A stretch of 64,000 nucleotides of DNA from Tetrapyrgos nigripes (lineage: Eukaryota > Basidiomycota > Agaricomycetes > Agaricales > Campanellaceae). A program made the position numbers and the translations under genes. The first letter of the stretch is position 1; every line of letters begins with the position of its first letter. The notes under the pieces are model-generated. The model saw nothing but the letters and a program-made list of their open reading frames with translations, searched no databases and was not told where the DNA came from. The stretch lies in assembly GCA_013368315.1 (NCBI GenBank), contig JAACJM010000023.1, positions 62,001 through 126,000 of the forward strand. The letters run 5' to 3'. Below are positions 21,409-31,401 of this stretch, piece by piece.

Positions 21409-22938
21409 ATGGAGGATGAGGTACAGTATTCTTCGAGTACAGATGTATCTGTCAGTAGCCCATGTACTGTAGATACCCTATCTGTAATATCATGGAATCT
21501 TGATGGTGCTTTATGTTTGTTCCTTTCTTGTCAGGATTTTTGGAAGACTCTGGATGAGCCAGATGTACTGTTCTTTCAAGAGACTCATTTGTTCCCAGAT
21601 GAGGAAGACTATATAGATATCCCAGAGGGCTATATCTTTATCAATCATCCTCAAAAGGTCTCCAGTGCTTTCCACTCTCCACAAGGTGGTGTAGCAACAC
21701 TTATTCGATCAGATCTGAATTATCGAGTCATTCACAATATGTGCTCTCCTGATATTCAGGTATTGATAATTAATAGCTATTACTTTGTGAATGCTTACAT
21801 TCTTCCAGAGTACTCCAAGACTCTATGGGAGGAGTGGGCAGAGGTCCATCCATGGGATGCTCTTCAGGAACTTGTGACCAAGCTCACATGTACGGAAGTA
21901 CAGTTTTATATACTAGGGGATATCAATGCTCGCATTGGGGAAAATAGGGCTGCAGCCCACCATCCACAACATGCTTCTCCTAATTCTGTCACATGTACAA
22001 GAGGGCGAGATCTCCTTGAACTGGGTCTTCACTGTGATGTAGTAATCACAAATGGAGCAGTCTCAGGTAACAATGCACGGTGGACATCATGTCAAGGAGC
22101 AGATGGTGTGTCCTGGAGAGCAGTGGTTGATTACTGCCTAACTCCGAGTAGGAGTATTTGCTTTATTAGGCAGTTTAATATCTCAGACAATCTCATGTGG
22201 TCAGACCATGCCTATCTGAAACTGCTTGTATCTGTACCAGTGCTTGTTAGGGAGAGACCAGTCTCCAACAGTCATCATAGGTGCGCAAAGGACTTATCCT
22301 TTCCCCCAGTCACTGCCTTGGATTTTCAACTTCTGCAACTACTGCAGCATGAGCCTTCCTTGACAGAATTAATGGGAAAAGCTTATGGACAGGCTATTTC
22401 TTCCAGTAAAGCTAGTATCCAGCAGGTATACACAGACGGCTCTTGTGCAAATGAGACAAGTAGGCATGCTGTGGCAGGAGCTGGCATCTACTATGGGGAA
22501 AATAACCCCCATAACCAATCACTGCATGTGTCTGGTGATCAGACGAATAACAGGGGTGAACTCTATGCAATATTGGCAGCAATTCAGGGAAGCTCTGATG
22601 CCAGGGAGACAATATTGCAAATTTTCACTGACTCTGAATATGCCATTCGTTCTATCTGTTGGTGGGGACCAGAGAATGCAGCCAGGGGCTGGAGGTGCAA
22701 AAAATGGAGACATTCTTCAATGTATTGCAACATGGCTCAAAGCTAGACGATTGCAGATTATTTTCTCACATGTACCAGCACATTCTGGTGTGGCAGGAAA
22801 TGAGGCTGCTGATCTATTAGCAAAGACTGGGAGAGACTTGGACATTCTTGCAGACAGAAATTTGTTGGATAAACCAATCCCATTGATTTTCACTATCAGA
22901 ATTGCCTGCTCTCTCCAGAATCACATATATGGATTCTG
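21409..22938 (+). pseudogene. LINE endonuclease plus RNase H region, one frameshift
   Basis: Residues about 25-290 form an exonuclease-endonuclease-phosphatase domain: VISWNLDGAL near the start, VLFFQETHL with the metal-binding Glu, YILGDINARIG with the catalytic Asp-x-Asn, and MWSDHAYL with the final Asp-His. From about residue 340 an RNase H domain follows: YTDGSC (first Asp), NRGELYAILAA (Glu), IFTDSEYAI (Asp). A one-base shift near 22695 breaks the frame; the next phase carries on with IIFSHVPAHSGVAGNEAADLLAK, the expected last RNase H motif, to about 22938. In the usual LINE order RNase H lies after the reverse transcriptase, so its place here is unusual. Confidence 0.75.
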
Positions 22939-22957
22939 AAAGTCACTACAGACCTTC

Positions 22958-25355
22958 CACAGGAAAGTAGTACCCCTGCTCCTGTCACTCGACGGGCATC
23001 CTATGATGAGACTGCTTCCCATCATGGACGCTCATTTAAGAGACATGCTCAAAGAGAAAACCTGGACAAACTGCAAGAAGCTTCTGTGCATCCTGGTGCT
23101 TTTTGGCATTGTTATGACACACTCATGCAGTCACAGAAGAAGTCAGGCCAGGTACCACTAGAAGCCCTATATAATTGCTTCTCAACTCGTATCAATCCTC
23201 CAGAGGTTGATCCAGAGTCATTTAATGAGGTCAAACATTTATTAGATGACCTTTTGGCACAGCAGATACCTCCCACATCACAGCCCTCCTGCTTCCCACT
23301 TTTGAACTGTCTTCTGACAGTTGAGGATATTGAGGAAGGGAAGGGTCATATTGAGAATCATCTCAAATCTTCAGCTGGGGGGGCTGACAGGGTTACATAT
23401 CAGAAGATTCTAGCCCTGAACAATGAAGTTCTTTGTGCATTCCTCAATGAATGTATCAGAACTAAGCAGATTCCCTACAGCTGGCTGATTACCGTCCTGG
23501 TAGCTATTGCAAAAAAGGGGAAATCTTTAGACTCAGCAGATGCATATCGTGCAGTAGGTCTAGAGAGCTGTCTCTTGAAATTCCTGACCTTGTTGATCCA
23601 CCTGCGCATCTACAAAGTTCTGGAAGAAAACAATCTACTACCAGCCTCACAAAATGGCTTTTGATCAAAATTCTGCACGAATAACAATGCTTTTATTCTG
23701 AGGACTTTAATTGACAAAGCTATGGCAGAGGGGGACACTCTGTATGTTGTCTTTCTGGATATCTCCAATGCATTTCCATCAGCAGATCACTCCTTTCTCT
23801 GGCTGCGGATGCAAACTCTGGGACTTACTGGTATCTACTTTGACTGGATACGTATGCTGTATCTGAACATGACATATGTGGTTTCGCTCAATGGCATCAT
23901 CTCAGACACATTCCAGGCAGGAATGGGTGTCTTAATTGGTGATCCTTTGTCTCCGACCCTTTGGAATATTCTCATGGCAGATTTCACTTTGCCTGAGGAT
24001 CCAAATGATGCTGTGCTAATCCCTAATGTACGGTATCACATTTAGAACATGCTGATGATGGTGTTCTTGTGTGTAAAAATTCCATTGGATTACAAAAGCA
24101 TCTGGACTCTGCTTGGGTCTGGGGAGGAGACACCCAGCTACTATTTCATGCACTAAAATCTGTAGCAATGGTATTTGGACCTATACCAAAATACCAGCCC
24201 TCTTTTAGCCTGGGTGGAACATCAATACCATTTAAAGCGTCTCATTGTTACATTGGGGTTGTAATCAAGTCAACAGCTCGCAACTACTTTGTAGATCACT
24301 ACAAAAAGAAGGCGGAAACCGCTTGATTTACATCTAAACATGTATTCAGCATTGAATCCCTTATCAGAGCCAAGAGATTACCTCCAAAGATTGGATGTAC
24401 TCTTTATACAGCTCTAGTGGACTGTCATCTGATACACGGATGTGAGATCATGCCTGATGTGGACAAGGAAGCTTTGTACAAGCTTCAAAAGGTTCAAAGG
24501 GCATTTTTACGACGGCTTCTCTGCATTGGCTCCAACTCACTACTAGCACCTTTGTTCACAGAGTTTGGTGTCTTGCCAATTGAGTACAGGCGTACTATTT
24601 TATGTCTGGAGTATCTAGTATATCTTTTGGAACTCCCTTCAGATAGATATGCACACATGGCTCTTAAAGCAAACATTGACATGGTCTACTCAAGTCAGCC
24701 TTGCTGGCTACAGGATCTACGCATAGAATTGAATAATCTTTCCCCGCATTTACAGCTCCCAAGTAATCTTCAGACCATGCAGGTAGAGGATATAGTTCAA
24801 CTGTGTAAACAAGTGTCAAGGATTGCAGATGAACACCTATCCTCAGAAGTCCAGAGGATGTCTCAGACATACCTCCTTTGTGGTTGACTAGAACCACTGA
24901 AAGATGGGAAGTACATTCAGAGGACCCGGATGCTTTGTCACTATCTTATCCTAGTGGAGAACGCAGACTATTGTCGAGCTATCACTGCTCTCTTCTTCGG
25001 TAGACATGTGTTTGCTGTGGCTTGACTTGGTTGGATGAAATATAATCTTCCAAGAGAGCGTAGGCTATGTCACTTCTGCAAGGTATCTGTGGAGACTCCA
25101 GAACATGTGGCCCTACAGTGTCTGGCAGACTCACATACTGTAAATCTTCGCAATATTTTGCGGGAAACAGTTAAAGCTGCCAAGGGCTGGGTAATCCCTA
25201 CAAGTCTTACAAGTCAATCTGCACTATATTGGTTCAAAAAGATGTTGTTTGACTGGGATATTATAGGGCTATGTGCTAAGTACGTGTATGAGATCTCCAC
25301 TCACTGGGCAAACACTAGAATGTTTATTGCACCAGAGGAGACAATGGAGCACTAA
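22958..25355 (+). pseudogene. LINE reverse transcriptase and zinc-motif region, four TGA stops
   Basis: Reading begins near 22958 (STPAPVTRRASYDETA) and includes the RT fingers and palm: GADRVTYQKIL, ADAYRAVGLESCLLKFL, PASQNGF, then motif A FLDISNAFPSADH (catalytic Asp), motif B GVLIGDPLSPTLWNI and, after a one-base shift near 24035, motif C as HADDGVLV instead of the common YADD. A thumb region and a C-terminal zinc motif LCHFCKVSVETPEHVALQC follow to 25355. In-frame TGA codons at 23662, 24324, 24885 and 25023 each replace what fits an Arg (CGA). The protein would have copied element RNA at nicked chromosomal DNA. It cannot be made from this copy. Confidence 0.75.
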
Positions 25356-25544
25356 TGCCATGGTTATGCTTGTTCTGACAGAACAAATGCCCTACCGCCT
25401 TCTGTGTAAGTGCGTGATTCAGCTCGGGAAGTCTTTACAGGCGGCTACACATAGGGGGACTGCCTTGCCCTTGTAACACCTTATTATCAATTAGGTGACT
25501 ATGCAACGCCACCCCGCCGGGTCCTGAAGGGGCCATTTGGCGTG

Positions 25545-25564
25545 TATCTATCTATCTATCTATC
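25545..25564 (+). repeat. (TATC)5 tail of the LINE
   Basis: Five TATC units directly follow the last non-repetitive bases of the LINE and mark its 3' end. Confidence 0.75.
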
Positions 25565-25565
25565 G

Positions 25566-26096
25566 TAGACCTTGCGTTCTGGTTTACTCTTTTAAATTCA
25601 TTCTATGCTACCTAAGCATAAATCGACTCACTGTGTCTTTCACCAGCAAAATGTCCCCAGAATCACTACAAATGAATGTATATGCCATTGCCATCCCAAT
25701 CAGATCTTCTTCGACTCGCATCTCGGAGAATATGGTGACACTTGATGCAAAAGGTGACCTTGTGATTGATCAAGGAACATCCTAACCTTGTCTATTGCAC
25801 TATTCCTGCTCCCATGTTGACGCACTTCCCCCCATCGCCATAGTCAGATGTATATTTCTCGTCTTTCGTTTGTTACAGATATGACCCTGATATAATATTT
25901 GCCCTTGCATTAGATCACTGTCATAAAATCTACATATATTCAAAAGTTCTTTGTATTTCTACGAGACATCAAGATTGCTCCTCTCCTGTTCTACCACCCA
26001 GCGCCCCTCACAATTTGCCAATACTCACCACAGTTTACCTTCTCCTAATATAGGTGAATGCATCAACACCTATTGCATCCTGTTGGTGTCATAGCT
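25566..26096. other. No gene recognised
   Basis: No motif-bearing frame or repeat was found between the LINE tail and the next repeat. Confidence 0.5.
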
Positions 26097-26375
26097 CCGA
26101 TTATGAGGCCGAATGAAATGAGGCTGAGTTCTTTACACTCCGTTTCCATGTGTGGCGGTGCATATTCATCCTGTCTCCTCCCGTGCTGTTGTTTCCAGTT
26201 TCCTCCAAGTCCTTGCCCATATCAGCAGCCCCTGCATTTCTTAAACATGACCAAACAATGACATTGTCTCAATATCTTTGCGACTGGTAACAGAAGTTTC
26301 CAATTTTGATCTTTCATTTCGTTGTCTTTTTTCTTCATCTTGTTCTTTTTTTATTGCTTTCCTTTCTCTTTTGCT

Positions 26376-27480
26376 CAGTGTCTCATTTTAAGGCCTTAAA
26401 TTGGGTCCATCAACTTTAAGGGTTGATTCAAGGGTTTGATTTAAGGCTTAAATTCTGAAAAGGAGCAAAACTTTTTCTGAGGGATGACACGGATTTCTGT
26501 GTAAGATAAATGTAGCTAGCCTATGTATTCCTCATCAGAAGGTATCTCAATAGCTCCATCATCAGGAATTTTGTCTTCTTCAGCGCCTGCAAGGGCCTCC
26601 ATAAGTATAGCCTCCTCATCAATCTGACCACGAGTAACGCGCGCCCGCTTTGGAAGACCACCAAATAGAGTTTGTAGTGTGAACAAATTCGGGTCCACAA
26701 TATCCTTGTTTTGTTCATCATTCTCTGCTTGACGAGCCTCACCTATCCACTTTGCCATTTCTGTATGCCATCCGGAAGCTGTAGAACAAGTGCCCTCCCA
26801 CGTTCAGTCTCATCTTTGTCATTAATATCTTCAAGGAGATCTCAATAGTGCGGAACACTCAAAAGCTTATCCACAGACTCTTGCTTATGGTTCCTCGTGA
26901 TTTGATTAAACCTTTTGCTTGATTAACCATGCGTATCAGCTCCAACCTAAGGGAATGGATGAGTAAGATACAAGCAAGGACATAAATTAGAACACTCACT
27001 GTATGCAGCTTTTGTACCCTTTTCAGACCCAAATGATTCCGCCAGGAGGATTGGATGAACTTGGTGCTTGAGAGCAGACATTCACACCCCACCTGATTCA
27101 CAACAATCTTGAATTACTTGACAGCAAACAGTGCTAATACACGAATCTCCACAGAGCCACTCAATGCTTTCCATGTGGCAATAGGATCTCAACCCTTCGT
27201 TTCATTAGAATTTAAATAGTTAGTCAAAAATAAAGAGCATACCATGGTTCCCCCGAAATCATCCTTTGATGACAGAAATTCTTTGAATGGACCCGTCGTT
27301 GGCCCCAGTGACTCCGAGCGCGAATAAAAATTATATTTCTCATGGAATTTACTTAGCCGAGCTTAAGCCTTAAATCCCGCCCTTAGGCCTTAAAATTCTC
27401 CTCTCAAAATCATAACCCTTCAATTTAAGGGTATTAAGCCCTTGAAGTGCTTAAGGCTTAAGACCTCAAGTAGAACACTG
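26376..27480. mobile_element. hAT element with 8-bp target duplication
   Basis: The ends are CAGTGT... at 26376 and ...ACACTG at 27480. The inverted repeats are imperfect and rich in TTAAGGC-type words. The eight bases before (26368-26375, CTTTTGCT) are repeated exactly after (27481-27488), the duplication length typical of hAT elements. At 1105 bp it is far shorter than an autonomous hAT, and only the 3' remnant of a transposase gene is inside. Confidence 0.9.
26516..27101 (-). pseudogene. hAT transposase C-terminal remnant
   Basis: On the reverse strand NQVGCECLLSSTKFIQSSWRNHLGLKRVQKL (about 27100-27000) corresponds to the hAT C-terminal dimerisation-region pattern N.aGCER.FS..K..Q...RN.LGL..L. 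Further on, a second frame (26758-26516) reads WIGEARQAENDEQN ... LFGGLPKRARVTR ... LMEALAGAEEDKIPDDGAIEIPSDEEY, a usual tail for fungal hAT transposases. The two pieces are separated by non-coding sequence and stops. The catalytic DDE core and BED finger are missing. Confidence 0.65.
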
Positions 27481-27489
27481 CTTTTGCTC

Positions 27490-27650
27490 TCTTTCATTTT
27501 TCGTTATCTTTCTCTCTCTCGATCTCTCGTCTTCTTCTTCATCACTTGCTTTCTTTTCTTTTTCCCTCTCTTCTCTCTCTTGATCTCTTGTCTTCTTCTT
27601 CGTTGCTTGCTTTCTTTTTCTTTTTTCCTCTCTTTTCCTCAATAGTTCAC
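27490..27650. repeat. CT-rich low-complexity tract
   Basis: Repeated CTTTCTTTTTC, TCTCTCTC and CTTCTTCTTC words. Open frames across it on both strands are artefacts of composition. Confidence 0.8.
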
Positions 27651-27873
27651 ATATTTGCTTATCATCCAGTTTTGGGCCTCGTACTTGCCACGCACAGCGT
27701 TGGCCCACATCCCTTTCATACAACTTTCGGGACAGCACGAGAGGGGGTTGTAGCGGAGTATAGGATATTATCCACAGGAGATGATTCTACTGGTGGGGAC
27801 ATTTTGCTGGTGTTTATCATCCATAAACTTGTAATACAGTCATACTGTCTCAAACTGGAGTGAACTTCATATG

Positions 27874-27902
27874 ATACGGTCACGGTGTTCCCGTGACCGT
27901 AT
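27874..27902. repeat. Perfect 12-bp hairpin
   Basis: ATACGGTCACGG, loop TGTTC, then CCGTGACCGTAT. Shorter relatives (GACCGTA) follow at once. No T run follows, so a terminator is not implied. Confidence 0.75.
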
Positions 27903-28646
27903 TTCCTATGACCGTAGCTGTGCACACTACGGTGATCACCCCTACTCTTAAGCTCAGCGTGCTCCGCAGTTACAAGGCCCTTTTAACGCAGGATAGTACA
28001 GCGGCAACAATTGAGTCATTTATACTATTTATAGCCTAGAAGTGAACTACAGAATGTGGTTGGAGAAAATTTCTCACATTTTTGTATCAACAGAGTACCA
28101 GTATCTGCTCAACTTGGTTTTTGGTATTGAAAATTGGCAAGGTGAGCTTTAACAGATTGTCTGTACTGCCTGTGAGGAAATCAAGTTAAAGCTAGAAATT
28201 AGGCAGCCAACTGTCTGATGTCTGCCTACCAAGCCTTGTTTGCAATCAGGAGAGTTGCTGTGAGGTTGGTGAAGACAAGTGATGCTGACAGTATCACACA
28301 GATAGGTTGAAATGTGTCCTGCATTATCTAAGGCTGGGTTCTAGTAAGTCAACAAAATATATACATACAAAATTTGCATCACAGATAGCATTAATGTTAA
28401 GGAACACATCATATATACTGCATCCTACACCCAGAAAAGTGAGCTCAACAGAGGTAATTATAGAAATCAAGCATGGATCCTTACCTAATGATTGAGCAAT
28501 ACAGAAGAGTAGTCTCGTTAACCAGACTGACGATATATACATGTTCTACACTACGTGTGTTGTTGATCTGCTGTGTTCTCGAAGAGGACGAGGCAGATAG
28601 AGGTCTTTGGCTCACGTGATGCGGCACCTTCCTCTTTCGTCGGTAC
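27903..28646. other. No gene recognised
   Basis: Only short frames; a GAGGCC-like word (TTACAAGGCCC) lies near 27972. Nothing else is supported. Confidence 0.5.
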
Positions 28647-28857
28647 CCACTGCGGACGGCGATGGGTATTTGCCAGCCATTTTTGCGCAGGCGTAAATCT
28701 CAAATCTTTCAGAGTAGTTTTGCAGGCCGAAAATACCCCATATGGGACCGTTTTGAGGCCGGAATTCCATATGGGGTAGTTCCGGCACCAAGCAGAAGTT
28801 CGAGATTTAAAGGTTGCACAAAAATGGATGGTAAATACCCATTGCCGTCCGCTGTGA
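28647..28857. mobile_element. Palindromic MITE of about 210 bp
   Basis: Nearly the whole element is two inverted arms of about 100 bases. The left arm starts CACTGCGGACGGCGATGGG and the right arm, reversed, starts CACAGCGGACGGCAATGGG. Both continue with GGTATTT.CCA.CCATTTTTG and meet near CCCCATATGG at 28737-28775. No coding capacity. Confidence 0.8.
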
Positions 28858-29151
28858 CTGCCAGCACGCCCCTCGAGTCCTTGTTCCCCTTCACTACCTC
28901 CTCGTACTTCGCTTTTAACCCACCCACCTCACCCACTCACACTCGAGCATCAGTCCAGGTATTTTGCATTCCAGGTTTAGTACTCTTCTCAGGCTATCCA
29001 CAATACATCGCCGTAGTAAGGACCCTGCATCTCAGGAACCATCACTACTTAGTCCTCGCAATTCCACTGATTCAAATTACGTCTACACCAACTTTATGTC
29101 AGATCCAGATCCATATTCAACATGAAGCCAATGATCTACGTTAGCAAATAC

Positions 29152-29480
29152 TGGGGCAAAGGGCCATCGCTTCGTGTGGCAAATTACGAGGCCCTTTCAC
29201 GTAGTCTAACTCAAGTCATGCAGAAGGGAGGGAGAATCAGTGGAAAGTGAGAGGGAAGAAGGGCGTTAAGCAGACCGATTTGACATGCTAGCATGACGTC
29301 GTGGTTATTGACGTTAACGGTCCTTGGATCTCGTCTAGACCGAGTCTGGACATTCCGGTTGTCGGGAAGGGCAAAGACCGGCTGTGGCAATGAAAAGGGG
29401 TGGGAGTTTGAGGTCGTGGTAAAATTTTCGAGGTCGACATAAGTTAACTCGGCCTTTAAGAGGCCTCGTAACAACAGCTG
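29152..29480. mobile_element. Small repeat element, copy 1
   Basis: It starts GGGGCAAAGGGCCATCGCTT and GTGTGGCAAATTACGAGGCC, and ends with CGACATAAGTTAACTCGGCC and GAGGCCTCGTAA. The same order of blocks is found at 30576-30840. Terminal GAGGCC/GGCCTC words link it to the GAGGCC family. Confidence 0.6.
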
Positions 29481-30575
29481 CAGCAAACAATGAATATATC
29501 TCATGCTGGAGTTCAGGAGATGCAGTTAGTTATGTCGTGTTTTTAAGGGTGCTTTACAAAGGACTAATAATCGTTGTAAGTACCGCTTATAATTTCGTTA
29601 TCTCGAATCAACGCTCCGCGCGTAGGACTCGCCGTTCTCACCATTATGCCTTCGTGGCCATTGTTATGCCTCAGTGGCTTGTCGTGCATTTTCGTCTCTG
29701 CGGCTCAGACATGAGCTCCTTTCGTATTTCTCGTTTCTTGAAACAACCCTGTTTTACTATCTCCACTTTCTACAATTATTCTGAATTTTTTCTCCACATC
29801 TTATATTCAATTCGTGGTCTCATATCTACCTGTGGTTTTCATCTGTCTGAGACTTGATCTCGCCAGTAACGACTCACCATGTACTTATAGCCCAGAGAGA
29901 CTCCCATCTCATTGTTCCTTTCTCCACTCATCACTTACTAGGGTACTCGCAGTGTCGTTTAGTTGTTTCTCGTGTTACCCTCCCTCCACTCCCATTTTTA
30001 TTATATTTTTTGTGTATTATAGCCTTGCCAAGTCGCATGTACTCAAAAATACACTTCGCACGTCATAGGAGTTGCTGTTCCAGGGCTCCCCGTGACCATC
30101 CTACTCAATCCCGCATGAAATTCCCGACGAATGAACGCATCGACAGATAATTAGACGAGAATGACATCATATATTCAGGCTTTGGAGGGTCAATTCAACT
30201 CGGATTGGGCGAGGGTACTGACGGATGAGCCTCCTCCAATTTTTTGTACCAATTTATTCAATAACAAACACATGTACTTATGATGTGAGCCCCAATCCAC
30301 AGTTGCTTATTCTGATTGCGAATTGACCGCTAGTTTCTTTGAATTTAGGAGAAGGTAGGGATGGATTACGTGCGTTGCGGTTGTACAGCTTGCTGTATCC
30401 ATACATACTGGATTACCAATGAGCTCAAAAAGCCATTATCTACTTGACACCACGTCTTTTACTCTAATCGTCAACGTCTTCACTTATCTCGAGCAGAGTC
30501 AAATAAGAAATTTTCTAGCCAAACGCAGTGACCCCAAAGTGGAGCCGCCCGAATAAGAGTGTGAATTGGAACAAC
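29481..30575. other. No gene recognised
   Basis: AT-rich sequence with short frames on the plus strand that lack motifs and start or stop at random. No repeat noticed. Confidence 0.5.
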
Positions 30576-30840
30576 TGGGGAAAGATGCCACTGCTTCGCA
30601 TGGCAATTTACGAGGCCTGTAGTAGCACATCGTAGGGTGAAGGTGAAAGGACTTATGAAAATCCGATGCGACTTGGGCTATGTCATTGTTTGTTCATGGT
30701 TTGACGACAGCTTGGGTCGGATCAAAAAGCCGACGGCATCCTCGTTCGGTTGTCGGCATCATAGAGACTGGCCAATAGAAATTGCAGGCGTGGAAAAATT
30801 GCGAAGACGACATAAGTTAACTCGGCTAAAAGCCTCATAA
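30576..30840. mobile_element. Small repeat element, copy 2
   Basis: Relative of 29152-29480: left end GATGCCACTGCTTCGCATGG and CAATTTACGAGGCC, inner CGACATAAGTTAACTCGG, right end AAAGCCTCATAATTATG. Shorter and diverged. Confidence 0.6.
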
Positions 30841-30851
30841 TTATGACAAAG

Positions 30852-31200
30852 GGCTAAATGGCTAGAATAGATGGGAAGGGATGGGAGGGAAAAGAGAAAG
30901 AAAAGAGTAAATAAATAAATAAGGAACAAACCTGTCTGCAGCAGGGACACAACACAGCCTGATATACAGGGCATGTGCACAGGTTTAGATGGACAATGTA
31001 GGGTGCATATGGAAGTGCCAAATGGCTAGAATAGATGGGAAGGGATTGGAGGAAAAAGAGAAAGAAAAGAAAAAGAAAAAATAAACAAATAAATAAGGAA
31101 CAAACCTGTCCGCAATAGAGCGGGGTCCGTCAACTGAGCAAAGCTCAGCAGGGACACAACACAGACCAATATACACGGCATGTGCACAGGTTTAGACAGT
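30852..31200. repeat. Tandem duplication, units of about 167 and 182 bp
   Basis: Unit 1 (30852-31018) and unit 2 (31019-31200) share TGGCTAGAATAGATGGGAAG, AATAAGGAACAAACCTGTC, CAGCAGGGACACAACACAG and GGCATGTGCACAGGTTTAGA in the same order. Unit 2 has an extra block (AGAGCGGGGTCCGTCAACTG). They sit just beyond the 3' end of the DIRS-like relic (reverse strand), where split direct repeats would lie in a DIRS/Ngaro element. Confidence 0.7.
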
Positions 31201-31401
31201 AGGTGTGGGTGTAGCATGAAAGAGAGTCATCAAAGAAGAATATAAAGAAGAAAACAAAGGTTAAATGACGGGCACATAGAGGGGGGAGGGGAGGGAGAGA
31301 GAGATGTGAGGGTGGGTAGAAGAAGCAGAAGTACAACAAGAGAAGAGACCAGACAAAGTAAAAAATTGGGGGGAGAAGACATGATGAGACACAGGAATAA
31401 A

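Larger units (their letters stand above)
20990..25565 (+). mobile_element. LINE (non-LTR retrotransposon), decayed
   Basis: The element contains, in order, a short leader frame, an apurinic-type endonuclease, an RNase H domain, a reverse transcriptase and a Cys/His zinc motif. It ends in a (TATC)n tail at 25545-25564, as many LINEs end in simple repeats. There are no LTRs. The 5' border is approximate; coding-like sequence begins near 20996. Frame changes near 22695, 22940 and 24035, a TAG at 21391 and four TGA stops show it is dead. Confidence 0.8.
26097..27708 (+). mobile_element. GAGGCC-family element, copy split by a hAT element
   Basis: It begins GAGGCCGAATGAAATGAGGC followed by TGAGTTCTTTACACTCC, shared with copies at 47345, 55262, 59500 (reversed) and 61460. 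The right end (27672-27708) is GGGCCTCGTACTTGCCACGC and GTTGGCCCA, like 20826-20862. Inside are CT-rich tracts (27490-27650) and a complete hAT insertion (26376-27480). No protein of its own is seen. Confidence 0.6.

Noticed and set aside
27442..27863. Phe/Leu-rich plus-strand frames and Lys/Arg/Glu-rich reverse-strand frame
   Set aside because: They come from the CT-rich low-complexity tract.
27874..27902. Hairpin as a transcription terminator
   Set aside because: Eukaryotic context and no following T run.
29537..30150. Plus-strand frames of about 100 residues in AT-rich DNA
   Set aside because: No motif, no splice logic, and no match between the overlapping frames.
30852..31200. The tandem units as a pair of LTRs
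   Set aside because: They are adjacent, with no internal coding region between them and no TG...CA ends.
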